Positions 42,001 to 53,900 of a stretch of 64,000 nucleotides of DNA are shown here, in pieces; the stretch's first letter is position 1, and each line of letters opens with the position of its first letter. Below the pieces are notes generated by a model. It worked only from the letters and a program-made list of their open reading frames with translations, ran no database searches and was not told where the DNA came from. The position numbers and the translations under genes are program-made. The DNA comes from Hydractinia symbiolongicarpus (lineage: Eukaryota; Cnidaria; Hydrozoa; Anthoathecata; Hydractiniidae). The stretch lies in NCBI RefSeq assembly GCF_029227915.1, contig NC_079876.1, positions 14,010,001 to 14,074,000 of the forward strand. Reading direction: 5' to 3'.

Positions 42001-42580
42001 AATTCTCGACTTGTCCAAGATAGTTATGTATGAGTTCCACTATGATTACATGAGACCAAAATATGGTGTGGATGTAAAGCTTTGCTACATGGATACAGAT
42101 TCATTCGTTTATCATATCAAAACCGACGACTTTTACAAAGATATCGCCGACGATGTGGCTTTGAGATTTGACACTTCGGGGTACGATAAGAAAGATGGTA
42201 GACCTCTACCATTAGGTTTGAATAAAAAGATCATTGGGCTGATGAAGGATGAGTTGGGTGGTAAGGTAATGACCGAATTTATCGCTCTTAGGGCTAAGAA
42301 TTATGCTTACAAACAGCTATGTGGTAGGGAGGATAAGAGGTGCAAGGGGGTCAAGAAATGTGTGGTGAGGAAAACAATAGGTTTCGATGACTATAGGAGA
42401 TGCTTGTTGGAGGGTGAAAATGTTTACAGGGAACAGATGACCTTTCGATCGATTAAGCATGATGTTCATACCATAAAAACAAACAAACTAGCGCTCAATG
42501 CAGATGATGATAAGCGCATAATTATGGAGGATGGCATTACCACACTGGCAAGAGGCCATTATAGACAAATATCACTGTAA
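39014..42580 (+). CDS. POLB: Protein-primed family B DNA polymerase (Polinton POLB)
   Basis: Replicates the linear element from a protein primer at the TIRs. The frame is open from the codon after the TAG to 42580; the nearest alternative initiator is a TTG at 39041. Counting from 39041: an N-terminal module with DDDKCFRWAIIAALNH and RHYIAVKNL (possibly peptidase-like, unproven), a CLNC..H..C zinc finger near 228, ExoI YADFEAF (~280), a recombination-endonuclease-VII-like CHIC..RDHCHF..C insertion (~377-415), ExoII NLSGYDAHLF (~424-433), ExoIII YLKTDVLLLSD (~587), palm motif A YLDANNLYG (~772), motif B KLMNNSVFGK (~918), motif C YMDTDS (~1016), then LRAKNYAYK and CKGVKK. All catalytic acids are present. 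A 37-residue insert before motif A copies a segment of the leader. Confidence 0.93.
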   Translation, partial: KKSLKTQATLWVKWVREDTSSADAPCVHVDKAFNSYMEILHAHDDISDVFDRMCNKIIEQIENPALPASGFTIDKILHMHVDFHKLKLTRGSSYLPLPKNFSGKRSVINPHNEDDDKCFRWAIIAALNHDKIDNHPERISILKKHDKYNWDGLTFPMALNKIDLFERRNPDVAVHVLTKDEGEGIYMCRKSKHLDRKETVVLFLLCEGDKRHYIAVKNLSGVLSKANSKHKNKEYYCLNCLYGFQSEQKRDEHFEYCKNNDAAKIQLPKEGSTLTFTDGKFQLKAPFIMYADFEAFTKELPEEERKYGSSTEKVGKHVPTGFCCYSKYAHGEVPDPLNLYRGEDCVPRFVDHVVSEAKRLYNMFPQKAMDPLTDEERDSFKRARVCHICMEEFDDKDDIKVRDHCHFTGKFRGAAHQECNIRYKVPNYIPVVFHNLSGYDAHLFIKELARKYGEGGMGVIAENKEKYISFSTDVKVGEYIDKNGETKDKKIQLRFIDSFRFMSSGLSSLVNNLSDDQCKNLRKFFNDEQFNIMRRKGVYPYEYVDSFDRFNETKLPLKDDFYSKLNMNGISDADYAHAQKVWKDMKVENMGVYHDIYLKTDVLLLSDVFETFRETCLRNYDLDPAHFYTAPGLAWRACLKKTKVSLDLLSDMEMVMFIESGIRGGLCQAVHRYAKANNKYMGDEYNTSDGNCMDLFEQQEMAKTVPFVKRKLIELRYWLMKHVPRVIKVKTSKAYRAMKDKIMGLYEKVCWGPSVPKEEKQYTTKANTSESKEMNSYLQYLDANNLYGWAMIQKMPTGGFEWVDDVVSDFTPELISQLAVENGEKGYILEVDVSYPQELHDSHNDLPFMPERKVINGVEKLTPCLSDKRNYVIHIRALAQALNHGLVLDKVHRVLRFDQSAWLKSYIDFNTDLRTKSTNDFEKDFFKLMNNSVFGKTMENQRRQKDIRLTTNQKNYEKMVMKPNFKGSTWFSETLMGIEMSKIKIKMNKPIYLGLAILDLSKIVMYEFHYDYMRPKYGVDVKLCYMDTDSFVYHIKTDDFYKDIADDVALRFDTSGYDKKDGRPLPLGLNKKIIGLMKDELGGKVMTEFIALRAKNYAYKQLCGREDKRCKGVKKCVVRKTIGFDDYRRCLLEGENVYREQMTFRSIKHDVHTIKTNKLALNADDDKRIIMEDGITTLARGHYRQISL
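41134..41262 (+). repeat. Second copy of the leader segment inside PolB
   Basis: Encodes LIELRYWLMKHVPRVIKVKT..MKDKIMGLYEK. It matches 38672-38793 in the leader (LIEWRDWLINHVPKAIKEKA..MKDKIMGLYKK). The DNA match includes a run of roughly 30 identical bases ending in ATCATGGGTTTGTAT. It sits between ExoIII and palm motif A. Confidence 0.85.
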
Positions 42581-42833
42581 TTGGGGGACACGGCAGGGGA
42601 GGGTGGGTGGGGGCCCGGGGGACACGGCGGAGGGGGCCAGGGGGACACGGCCGGGGTGGGGGGTTTTGGACAGATATTATAGAGCATGCCCGCTTATTTG
42701 ACGTAAAGTGGTAAAGTGCTAACGGATTTTATGGACTCTTCTATCGTTGATTTAACGGGGATGATCCATAATTTGACGTGGAATGGTAAAGTGCTAACGG
42801 GATCTGTCCTAACATCCGCCTTTTCCTATCTCT
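42569..42833 (-). repeat. Polinton right terminal inverted repeat
   Basis: Reverse complement of the left TIR, about 20 bp longer because the G-rich part (42590-42660) carries one extra GGGGGACACGGC-type unit. It begins directly before the PolB stop codon, so the last PolB codons overlap the TIR inner edge. Confidence 0.95.
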
Positions 42834-42838
42834 ACCCA
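42834..42838. other. Target-site duplication, right copy (ACCCA)
   Basis: Matches the ACCCA at 26355-26359 on the other side of the element. Confidence 0.75.
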
Positions 42839-42992
42839 TATCGGCTGACTCCCGATAATTTTTAAAAGTAAATTTGTAATTAAATAAATAAATGAATTAA
42901 CACGCCACCAAAACATCAGCCCCACATCAACGCAACCAAGTGAGCTTTCGTGTTCTCTGTATATCACAATATATACCTTACCTTGTTCCCAG
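42839..42992. other. Right flank of the Polinton
   Basis: Host sequence after the insertion site. A good splice acceptor (ACCTTGTTCCCAG) ends at 42992. Nothing else seen. Confidence 0.4.
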
Positions 42993-43408
42993 GGGACGAT
43001 AATAAATATGTACCCAACACTAAATTTAGACGCAAAACCAAATCATTGAAATCTTTATGCGCAAATTTACCGGCGGAACTTCATTGCATTCTTCAGAACT
43101 CTACAATCTCATATCATAAAACTGCAGTTCAAGTTGTCAACAAACATGTCGATTTAATATGTCGGCAAGCGTTTCCTCAATCTTCTTACAATACTTTTTT
43201 TAACCTCATTAAAACGACGTTCGTTATATTTAAAGAACTGTTATCCCGTGACATTTATTTAACGCCCATTGGGTGTACCGAATTGTCTGTTTCTGTACTG
43301 CAGCAGTGTTTTTTAGAAGTTTACGCAGGCGCTATTTTATCAGCTTTTACAGTAAACTTTGATTTTCCATTTTCCTCTCCACATATCCTGAAACTGGGGA
43401 TGTTCTAA
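42993..43408 (+). CDS. Possible exon of an unidentified host gene
   Basis: Not recognised with confidence. An open frame of about 138 codons follows a strong pyrimidine-rich acceptor. The peptide (GDDNKYVPNTKFRRKTKSLK, then LCANLPAELHCILQNSTI, ICRQAFPQSSYNTFFNLI and a Leu/Phe-rich end to LKLGMF) is compositionally protein-like and helical, not low-complexity. It could be a terminal exon (the TAA is at 43406-43408), and earlier exons might lie to the left of the Polinton, which would then sit in an intron. I could not find those exons. It could also be a gene remnant. Confidence 0.35.
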
Positions 43409-44427
43409 AGGGTCGCCTGTATGTAGAAAAAAAGAAAAAGGAACCGTTAGAAAGAGATAGAGATCCCAGGGCATAACGGCTCAAGTTAAAGTAACCTGGT
43501 CCTCAGGGCAGCATCGCTTTGTACAGTCCCTTATTTTAGAAGGCCTTAGGGACGAGGTTGTGGATCGACTCCAATTTGTGGACATTTTATTTACGATACT
43601 ATACTCCGACACTAAAATTTTGCGTTGATAAAAAGAGGTCGTGTAAACAGTGACGTAAACAAAAAACTCGTTAAGCGGAAAAAAACCCTAGGAGCAAGAT
43701 TGGTGGAACAAGAAAATTTCGAAAAATATTAAAAAGAAATTGCGACACTAGACTTTTAAGCTTTGTCCCCCAAGACCAGTTAATTTTAGTTTCTTACTTC
43801 TTGGAGGTAAAGTTGAATTCACCTAAAAAACGCTCTTCACAAGGCAACAGTGTCTCAAGCGCCAAATGGAGGACTCCCGAAGCGTGTTGTCAATGAGTTA
43901 GCTGCGAAATATTTTTTTAATTTCCAATACCCATGTAGCAAATATAAAATAGAGAATGGTAAACTTTTTATAGGCATAAAAAAATAGATATTTAATAATC
44001 ACCCTGCATGTTCAGATACATATCGGTGACGAGTTAGCCTCGCCTTAAGAAAGGATTTAGTTTGAAAAGCTACAACACATGTAAAGGAGAGCAATTTTCG
44101 TTTTAACAAGATAAAATAATTTACTACAAAAACAGTAAAATATATACAACTAAAACCAAGGTCACACTCTCTAAACAAATTTCAAGTAAAACGCACCGAG
44201 TAAAACATGGTAAGTGTGAGTAAAACATGTAAATATGTGAAAACTGTGATTATAGGACGTCTCTGAACTATCCGACATATAGTATATCATATTACAAAAA
44301 TTTACAAGTATTCATAGAAATATTATTTACAGGTTTATTTACGTTCATTAAAATTTCGTAACAATAAAAGTTAGTGAATTATTTAACTTGTTTTCGCACA
44401 ACCTATCCAACCACGAATCTGAAACTT
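43409..44427. other. Intergenic, no gene seen
   Basis: AT-rich sequence with no convincing frame, RNA gene or repeat family. Confidence 0.4.
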
Positions 44428-44578
44428 TCAACCGTTAGCCGTCAACAACGCACGTCTTTTTACCGTCAGTCGTCAACGGCGTACGTCTTTTTACCGTCAG
44501 TCGCCAACGGCGTACGTCTTTTAACCGTCAGTCGTCAACGACGTAAGTCTTTCAACCATCAGCTGTCATTGATGCACG
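44428..44578 (+). repeat. ~36-bp tandem repeat, four units
   Basis: GTCAACGGCGTACGTCTTTT followed by ACCGTCAGTC, about four times with changes. Minisatellite between the Polinton and NIPBL. Confidence 0.8.
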
Positions 44579-44997
44579 ACTTGAACGGGAGCTTCTTCGA
44601 CTCCCTGACCGTCCCCTTTTTTGCTGCTTTGGCGCTTCATCATACACCTAAAAGGTATCTTGACATATAAATACATGTGAGTACGTGTTTGTTTGCAAAA
44701 GATAGATATTAAAAATATTAATTTTTTTTTAGCTTTGTGCTATCAAAAAGACGCCTTGCTGCAGTTTTAAGTTAAGGATTATTTACGTAATGTGTAGAAA
44801 CGTTTCACTTTTTTAGGTAAAAAATTTAGAATTAGCTTCCATTATAACTCACCTAGTAAAAATAAAAAAATAAATTATGCTTAAATTCCGTGAAAAGAAA
44901 CAAACCGCGAAAATGTACAATTTTTCGAATCGAAAATTACACGCACACATTTTCTACCGGTTTACCTGGCATCTTAAATGTTTAAGCTTCAAAAATT
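44579..44997. other. 3' flank of NIPBL, no gene seen
   Basis: AT-rich sequence downstream of the NIPBL stop on the minus strand; probably its 3' UTR. Confidence 0.4.
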
Positions 44998-47900
44998 TTA
45001 GACTCGTTTTTTCATAGATTCTGCTTCTGATAACACAACAAAACCAAGAAAATCAACAAAATTGTCTTCGTAAACATGACCACAACTTACATGCGCGGGA
45101 ATAACAGGTATGTTTATAGAAAGCCCTGGTAACGAAGTTGTTTCGACCGGTTGCGGAACAACACCAGTAACAATTTCTCCAGGTGGCTTTTCATCAGTAG
45201 ACTCAATAGGCGCTGCCGTCTTGGTCGCAAGGTCGTGGTCTTCATGTTTAACGTCTGCTTTTTCCGGCGTCTCGCTGTCACTTTCTTCATCTGTATCCAG
45301 GCTCATCATCATCTCTTTAAACTATATCAAACATATTCGAAGTGTTACTCACATCTCGTGCATATATGGAACAACACCAAGTAAATAAAAAAAACAGGCA
45401 TTTTTACACTTAGACTACTTCCGAACACTAGACGAAGTTGGGCATTCACCCCATAGTTATCAATACGCACTAGAACGAAGCAAATCTAAAGAACCAAAAC
45501 AAACAATACCATATTCACCTGAGCTCCCTTTTGAATGAGCGGCTAATTGAATGTACACCTCTTTTTTGATGAAAAAGTTAATGTTAAAAAGGAGGTTATT
45601 CGATAAATAATACTGGGAAAGGGCGTTTAATTTCGTCTTGATTATTATAGTAAAAATAAAACTACCAAATTAATTTAATTTCGAATTTTTATTTTGTAAA
45701 TAGTGTACCTTACTAAGTCTTTCTAGACAAACAATAAAATTTGTAAATTAAGTTTATATTGTTCTAATGTTTTCTTTAATTTGGTAAATTTGAAAACTAT
45801 TCTACCATCTTTTTAATAAGCGCCTCTCATGAAAAAGAAACTCCTTCGAATTAACGCCCTACTTCAAAGTCTCACCATTAAATGAGCTCCTGGGCGTTCA
45901 TTCAAGTAAATACTACACATAAACAATTCAATCGAACAAGCCTGTAAGTAGTAACTAGCACTAACCTGTACGTAGTAACGAATCATGGCATCATACTGTA
46001 TCGTGGGTGAGAAAAACATTTCTTTGTACTCTGAATGGAAATCTGCTTCTGATTTACGAGTGAGAGTTTTATCGTATAACTTTGAAGGTTCCGACGGAGA
46101 ATACTTTTGACATTTACTAAAAAGTTGAAATCAAAATTAAAAGCTGTACAACAACAGAAATAAAAGTCAACTAGTAAAAACAACCATAGGTAACTAAGAT
46201 TTTTTTGAGGATATCAAAATTCGGCCAATAAACACAAAATCCGAATAAAACCATTAAATGGGCACAAAGCCAGCGTGGCCATATGTTACCCTCTTCAATA
46301 GTAAGGGAACATTGCTTGGGTGAGTAAGTGAATGAGATCATTCGCACTCAAAACATTAAAGAACAAGGTTTTCCCGATAATGATCACGTGAGCAAAGAAT
46401 GATAGAACTAACCGATTAAAAACGCGTTAGTATTCTAACCACAGTTAATTCGTTTACGACCCCAAATCATTTTTCTCACCAACCATTTCGATTTTTACAT
46501 TTGGTCTAATAGTCCAGACAGCTATAGAATTCACACTTATAACATTTCACCATGGTTAATCATACTAAGAAATGTAAAATAAATAATGTAAAGTACACTA
46601 ACCTATCCGTGAAACCAAATGTCGATTTTAAATACTGTTTTAGTTGTAACAACAACACACAACCAAACGATTGTCGAACAAGTTTTTCTAACGCTTTCTT
46701 GTCGACTTTTACATCTAAAAAAAGTAAAGATTATACTGTATTATAGCTAACTTGGTTTGAACATCTGTCAATTTAGTTTGTTGAAGCAAATTTTTATAAA
46801 AAGAATTTTCCATAACCTACATAAGTTACAAAAGAATTGTTGGAGTTCTAATAGAAGTTTGAATAAACGCTCTATGTGGTCAACGCCCAGGGCGTTTTGA
46901 ATGGTCAAGTTTACTAAAGCTTGGAGCCCGCATCATCTTAGAATATCAACTTATTCTAATGGTATAGAAACAAATTTAAAATGTTTTTTTTCTAAGATAC
47001 TGCGGCATATATAAGTTACTTAAGCATCTTAAATATCGCTACTGTAAGTGTCGTAAATAACGCTACTTAAATACCTTCGCTACTTAAATATCGCTATTTA
47101 GGTATCGTAAATATCTCTACTTAAGTATTGTCGCTACTTAAATATCGCCATTTAGGTATCGTAAAAATCTCTGCTTAAGTATCGTAAACATCGCTACTTT
47201 AAGTATCGCTACTTAGGTATCGTAAACATCGTTGCTTAAAAATCTTGTCGACGTTACCTGACAGCTGTTTAGTATCTTCGTCATCGTCGCTATCACTGGT
47301 GTTACGTGGGGACTTACCACTCTTCGAGTTTACACGTGGATGAAACAACTAAAAAAATGAAAGAGGCATGCCACTACATAAAGCTACAAGTTTTCGCGTT
47401 TACGGCTAGATTGCAGCGTAAATCAAAAGTAAGAGGAAGTCTATTCTCGTGATGAAATGCATCATTATGGTTTGCAAATAATGAGATTAGAAAAATCCAA
47501 GTTGTTTAAATTTTCTATATTTTAGATTTTCTATTTAAATTATTCAAATTATTTACACACGAAATTACACACGAAAAATTTTGACTTTAAGATGTATCCA
47601 ACCAAACACATTACTTATTACAGCTTACCTCTTTGAAGTTCTGCAATACGTTCGTACCAGTCACAGACACAGCTGTATCGATGTGATAGATCACGAAAAG
47701 AGGCTCCTCGTGTGAACTGTACACCAGGTAGGCGAGATTCTCTGTGATATAGTATAACATATCACATGACGAATTCTAAAACGTGCAAGAGAGATATTGG
47801 AAGTAAGAAACAAGCATTTGGGAATAATCTTTTCCCAGTTTTTATTGTGTATGTTAAGGATCAAACAAACTATTCGTTGACGGGTGGAAAAACCAATTGG

Positions 47901-50900
47901 CACGTCCATCCTTTTATACCGCATTGCATGCGTCACCCTACTTGCGGTACCATCTTGTGTGACATACAGACGTATACGGGTATATAATAATATACAAGTT
48001 TCAAACAAACAAAAAAAGAAATTTTTAATTTTTTTCCAAATATTTTTTAATCTTAAATACAATGTTAAAAATTTCTTAACGACTTAGTAAAAATATTTAT
48101 TATCGTTCTGATTTCTGCTGTAAGAGCAAAAACAATGAAGCAGCATTTACCTGATCATCGAATTGTTTTAAAAGAGACAACAAAAAAGGTCTTCGATACT
48201 GTTTGTTTGAACGAACAAGACCATACACATGACTAATCAAGGCGATCTTGTTCTCCGTTTCACGATAGCCACATAGATAACCATTATTGTTCTAAAATCA
48301 GGAACACAAGAATAAAAGTGAAAAACATTATGTAGGAGAACAACTAATGTTGAACTTATATATGGATGATGGGGTGATCTTTAAGGGCAAGGAAATAATA
48401 AGTCAAATTATAAGACCAGATTTGTTAGGCGGTGTAATAACCCACGAAAAAATTCATGCATCTCTAACAAATTCTGAATGCTGAAATTTTGGGTCCCATA
48501 CCTCTCGCAGCCCTCTATATCGGCTATTACTCAAAACTACACGTAAGAATCTGTATGAATTCCTTATAATCAGAAAAATTCAACAACTTTTGTTAGGATT
48601 TATCGTTAGAACTCAAACCTACAGCACAACTTTATTTAATAAAGGGAAATCGTGCTGTAAATTTTGGATTTCCGATTTTATCGGATTTTACCCAAAATCG
48701 GATTACCGGGCAATTTTTGTTGTTTTTAATAGGGATTATGTAAAAACCGGTAAATATGTTAATAGCTTTTATTGGCTGTCAGAAACTTTAAACAGAATGT
48801 AAAAATTCGTGCCAGAACTATATTAATTGAATTTTAAGCAGAGAATCGTATTTTGGAGAAATTTTAAGCTTCCGTAAGGTCACATAAAAATGATGACATA
48901 AGCAAAAATGTATAGTAGTGTGATAAGTTTAATTTAATTTGGACAAGGCTATCGAAAGTTATAGGGAGGGGGGCGGGGGTGCAGAATCTATCCATTCCAA
49001 GGTCATAATGTGTTCGAAACCACCCGGACTGCATAGGAACAGACAGTTGTAGACAAAAGTAGGGAAAATCTTTAGTAGCAAGAGAAAAATAAGAAAGTTA
49101 AGAAAGAACTACCAGTTGTAAAAACAATTTGGTACCTTCTGTATGATCGTCTGCAATTCGTACGACATTTTCACTCCTTGAAATGCTTTCATGTGGATAA
49201 AACCAGGATAGCGGCTATCAAGATCGTTCAAGCATTGCTCAGCTTTGATGTTACACAATCTTTCGTTGTCCGTACTAATTGCTATCAGGTACGGGATGCA
49301 CTTTGGAGAAAAAGAAATCAAATTATAAATAAACTAAATACACACCAGTGGAAATGTCCGTCCATTTTGTAAAACAAAATCGGGTTTATTTAAAAAAAAT
49401 AAATCATTTTTTTACGCAAAGTAGCGTTTTTTTTCAAATCACGGAATAGACTCCGCGAAATCAGGTTTCTTTGTAAACCAAATCACAGAATTATATTCCC
49501 AGAAGCCCGCCAAGAAATGGATTTCCAAAATTTAATTTTATATTAGTTTTCATATTAGTTTATTATTTATTTTATGAAAATTTAATTTTTCTATTTCACG
49601 TGTATTATAATTTCTTCCAAGGAAAACATAAAACTTCACCAATGAAGATTAATTTATATGAAATTCGCTTCTTTTTAACATTTACAGAAATTAATTTTGC
49701 ACAAACCGCAAAACTTCTTTCCGCAATCTTTTTTGACAAAAACACACAAAGAAGGTTTCTGAATCTGAAAAAATAACATGTGAACATCTATTTTACATAA
49801 CATTTACTGGACAACATAACGGAGGTGAAATTTTGGCCAAGTAAATTGGGGAGGTTGACGTATCTATAACATCTTCGCATTGACAAAGTCTAACATGGCA
49901 AAGTTATGATAAAATAACTCAAATGTGACATCATTGTTTATGTAGCATAATTAAATCTAAAAATACTTATATGCGAATAAATTAAGAATGGAGAGTTCTT
50001 GAAAAAAATTAAAATGATTCGATAAACAACTTTCACTTTCACTTTGGGAATCCCTTAACAATATAAAAACGTATTAGATATAGCAGGTTTAAAACAATAC
50101 AAAAAGACGAATACTACCTATACTCAAAAATCACAAAAATTTTTTTACCTGAGCCGGATGAATGAGACCTTGTCTTAAGATGATAGCGACGACCTGTAAT
50201 GCTGAAACTCTTATTTGCTTCTCAGTGTGTAAAAAACCTTTCATGATGTCTTTGATCAGCACTTGTACAATTTCACTAGTTGTGCTAGAAATAGGAGAGA
50301 AATTGTTTGCAACGCCAGTGTTAGAAAATTCAACTCCTTATTTGAACACACACAAAATGCATTTCATGACCTTACATAGAACACAATGATAACTGCAATC
50401 ATGGAGAAAATACGATGAAACAGCACGGCATATTTCAAATTTAGAAGCCACAAGTGATCACACCGGTTGTTTCTTTATTAGGATTTCGGACCTATGTTAT
50501 TTGGTAAACCATACTCTTGAAACATGCTAACTGTTGCTGAGGTCAGCACAATCCCCCGAATTTCGCGACCTCATGGATTGTTTCGTTGTGCAAGCGCGCT
50601 AAAGATTGCTATTAGCGAATTTTAACAAGCCCTCTACCAAACCTACATGTGCGTTAAAGTAGCGAAATTGCCTGCTGGTAGCTGAGTCGTTACCATTTTA
50701 CTATTTTGTCTGTGTCTGAAAAAATGATGAATTGTAGTGGCCATACCCTGAAAGAACATCACCAAATTCCTTTATGTTCTTATCTTCTAATTTTTCTTTC
50801 TTCAACGTTTTTTGTTTCCCTAAAAACACCAAGTATAATAATCTGACAAATGTTTAACAAAATGACACAAATGTTGTAAGTTGTGGCATAACTATGCTTA

Positions 50901-53900
50901 GAAAGTGTGGTATAAAAGCCAAAAAAAATATAAAATAATATAAAAATTATATTATAAATATAAAATATATTTTTATATATTATAAAAATATAGTATATAT
51001 TTTTTTAATAGAAATTATACTTTTTTATGTAGTTCTTCACAATTTTCAAGAACATTTTGAGTCTGGCACGAATTGTATTTCGCCTAAGGTATTATAAGGC
51101 GTGTTTAGAACCAAAATAAAAACCATACGCACATGCCTTTGTGTGACACCACAGCATAAGCATGTGCGCACTCCACCTTACAGACTATCCATATTTCACA
51201 AAAAGTGTTCTTATATTCTAATTTATTCTGAAGGTAAAACGTCCCCTTTCTAAAACAACCAACCAACCAACTCACCAGCCAGCCAGCCAGCTAACCAAAT
51301 ATTGCACAAGCCAGCCAGCCAGCCAGCTAGCTAATCAATTCTCCAACCAGCCAGTTAACCAACCAACTCACCAACCAGCCAGCCAGCTAACCAACCAACT
51401 CACCAGCCAGCCATTGACCAACCACTCACCAGCCAGCTAACCAACCACTCACCAGCCAGCAAATCAACTAACCAGCCAATATTTTATCAAAATATATACC
51501 ATAGTAGCTACACATGATTTACACACCTTGTGTCTTTTCAGCTTGCTGCAACCTATTCTCCTCTTCCATCAGATGATTCTGTAAACTTCTCATAACAGTA
51601 AATTTAACCTTTGTCGCTGTGTACGTTGGGGACAGTATTTCTTTGTACAGCCTCTTACAGTTGTCACGTAACAGCAAGGATGGATATCGAATACCAATAA
51701 AACCTAAGATACACGAAAGTTGAATCCATATCCTTAATACTACGTGCACTCAGATAGCTACTTGTCGTGAAGAGGGTTTTTCTTCAACGAATATTGCTCC
51801 TGTCACAGACGAGTTCTGAAAAACTTTTTAAACATCTCACCAATAGCAAGCATAGCTTTTGTCGTTATTTCTTCATCTGAAAAATCTGTAAAATACATGC
51901 ATATATCGAATACTACTTCACTAGTTGCAGACGATGTCTAAAATAAAGAAAATAAGCTATAAAAGTAGTCATATAACTTGTCGCGAAAGACCAAAAGCCA
52001 CAGCAATACTATTTGCTCCACAGCAACGCTACCAAAACACACATATAGCATCAATCATTGTTATTGAAAGAAGAATCTATCGCTTCACAAACACAAAACT
52101 CAGGAATCCTCCCTCCATTTGCTAAGCAAGTTTTAGGATGTCCATAAAGTTGTCGATTCATAAAAAAAACTAACCGCCTTGTTTTTTTCATCTTTCACAG
52201 GAACATGTACATCTAAATCAAAATAGCGACAAAAAAGACCGACAGTGAACAGTGCACGAAGAAGGGTCGGTTTCTTCGTCTTTAATAACGGATTATTTGA
52301 TGACTTTACATGCTCTCGTTTGTAGTACGTTAAAAATTCTAAACATAATTAAACAAATATAGATAAACATGGCAGCAAGGAATTAAGTATGAACTGAGAT
52401 CGAACTAATATATAAGATATAAGGTAAAACAAATGAGATATTAAGTTTTTAGTAAAAATCAAAAGAGAAACTCTGGAAGTTGTGCTCTGTCAATAGTTCA
52501 CAAGTAAAGCATGCATAGCTACAAGTACATTTATGTAAACAAACTCGTACTTACTCATAAACTGACTAAAACCATCCACGATGAATTTGTAATTATGCGT
52601 AACATTATTAATAATCGAGGCTAAACAACTAGCGCATGATTGAACAACGTTTTGTGACTGCTGTAACATAAGTTTCATTGTATCTTCTTCTAATTCTGCT
52701 AAAAACTTTGGATTGGGATGTTCCATGAGTGGAACGACAAGTTCTAATATTTTACTCACATGTTGCATTATGAGACTATCTGTAGATGAATTCACTTTGG
52801 AACTTAAATACGGCTGCAACGTCATAGCGTGAGGTATAAGCAACTTTGGATACGATTTACAAAACAAATATAAAGTTATTAAACAGGACACAACTGTGTT
52901 TGTGTCGGATTTAAGTTCTGGTTTTAACAAGCGATGAAATAAACAGTCTATGAGTTGCTGACATGCGCATATTGTGGTAGATTTACAAGCTTGGTTGTCG
53001 GGATCCAATAACTGAAACGATAATATGAAATTAAAAAATGCAACAAAATACACAGTGCAGAACAACTTTACAATAAATTTTTAAATGCATTTAAGGTCTG
53101 CAAAGTTTATAAACCTCTTTTTTAACAAGCAAGAAAAGAAATACATACTCTATACGATAAACAGCAGGTAGACAAAATAAAATTTCACAGAATAGCCTTA
53201 ATACTCATATAATTACAATGTGGTGGAGCACTTAGAAGTTGTTGTAACCTTGTGTTTAAAAGGCTGCAGCTGGAAGGTTCTAAAGTTAAATCCTTTTTCT
53301 TGTTATAAGTTCTTTCTTATAACAAATATTCGCACCCTAATTTAAAATGTTTCACAAAAGTTTTATATTACTATCAGTCGTATGATGAGGCCATTGAAAA
53401 CTAAACACTCATAGCTGAACATAAATATTTCAAATCAGTGAAAATCATAAATAATCGTACATTATGAAGAAGACTTTCCAGCCAATCAAATCCTGTATCT
53501 TTACATAGCGATACAACTTTTGTTATGTTGACAGCTTTCTGGTATAGCTCATTGCTTTGACGATGAACATCATTGACAGGTTGAAACCACATGGTACGAA
53601 ATACATCAGTTACTAGTTTCTAAACAAAAAGGACGAAGTCACCTTAATTTAGTATTCGTTATTCTATTTATTTTTTCTATGTTAAATAATATATTACGAC
53701 AAAGAAGTATTGACAAAAAAAAAATGTCTACTCCCAAGACAATTTGCTAATTTTAATTGGCTAAGTTATATAATACACTGTTTCGAAATAAAAGCCATAA
53801 ATCTAGAAACCTAATTATGCCAATAACCTGTCTCTACAGTTAAAAAATTTAAAAATATTATTTGTGAACCTTTGGAGAAGCCCACTAGGTTACACATTAG

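Larger units (their letters stand above)
26360..42833. mobile_element. Maverick/Polinton, 16.5 kb, nearly intact
   Basis: A self-synthesising DNA transposon with a virus-like gene set. Seen: long TIRs, protein-primed family B DNA polymerase, DD35E retroviral-type integrase, FtsK/HerA-type packaging ATPase, and major and minor capsid genes in the usual order. Size and gene set match Polintons (typically 15-20 kb). Gene density and base composition differ from the AT-rich, intron-rich host DNA. The outer 176 bp of the TIRs are identical, implying recent insertion. Three coding lesions (near 33745, 35680 and 39011) suggest this copy is no longer autonomous. I saw no adenovirus-type protease gene. 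Confidence 0.97.

Noticed and set aside
45515-45910. Second copy of the GGGCGCTTA-rich MITE
   Set aside because: Only scattered similar phrases and no matching terminal inverted repeats.
47691-48062. 123-codon minus-strand frame
   Set aside because: Shadow overlapping a real NIPBL exon (47629-47775) in another frame and a dispersed repeat.
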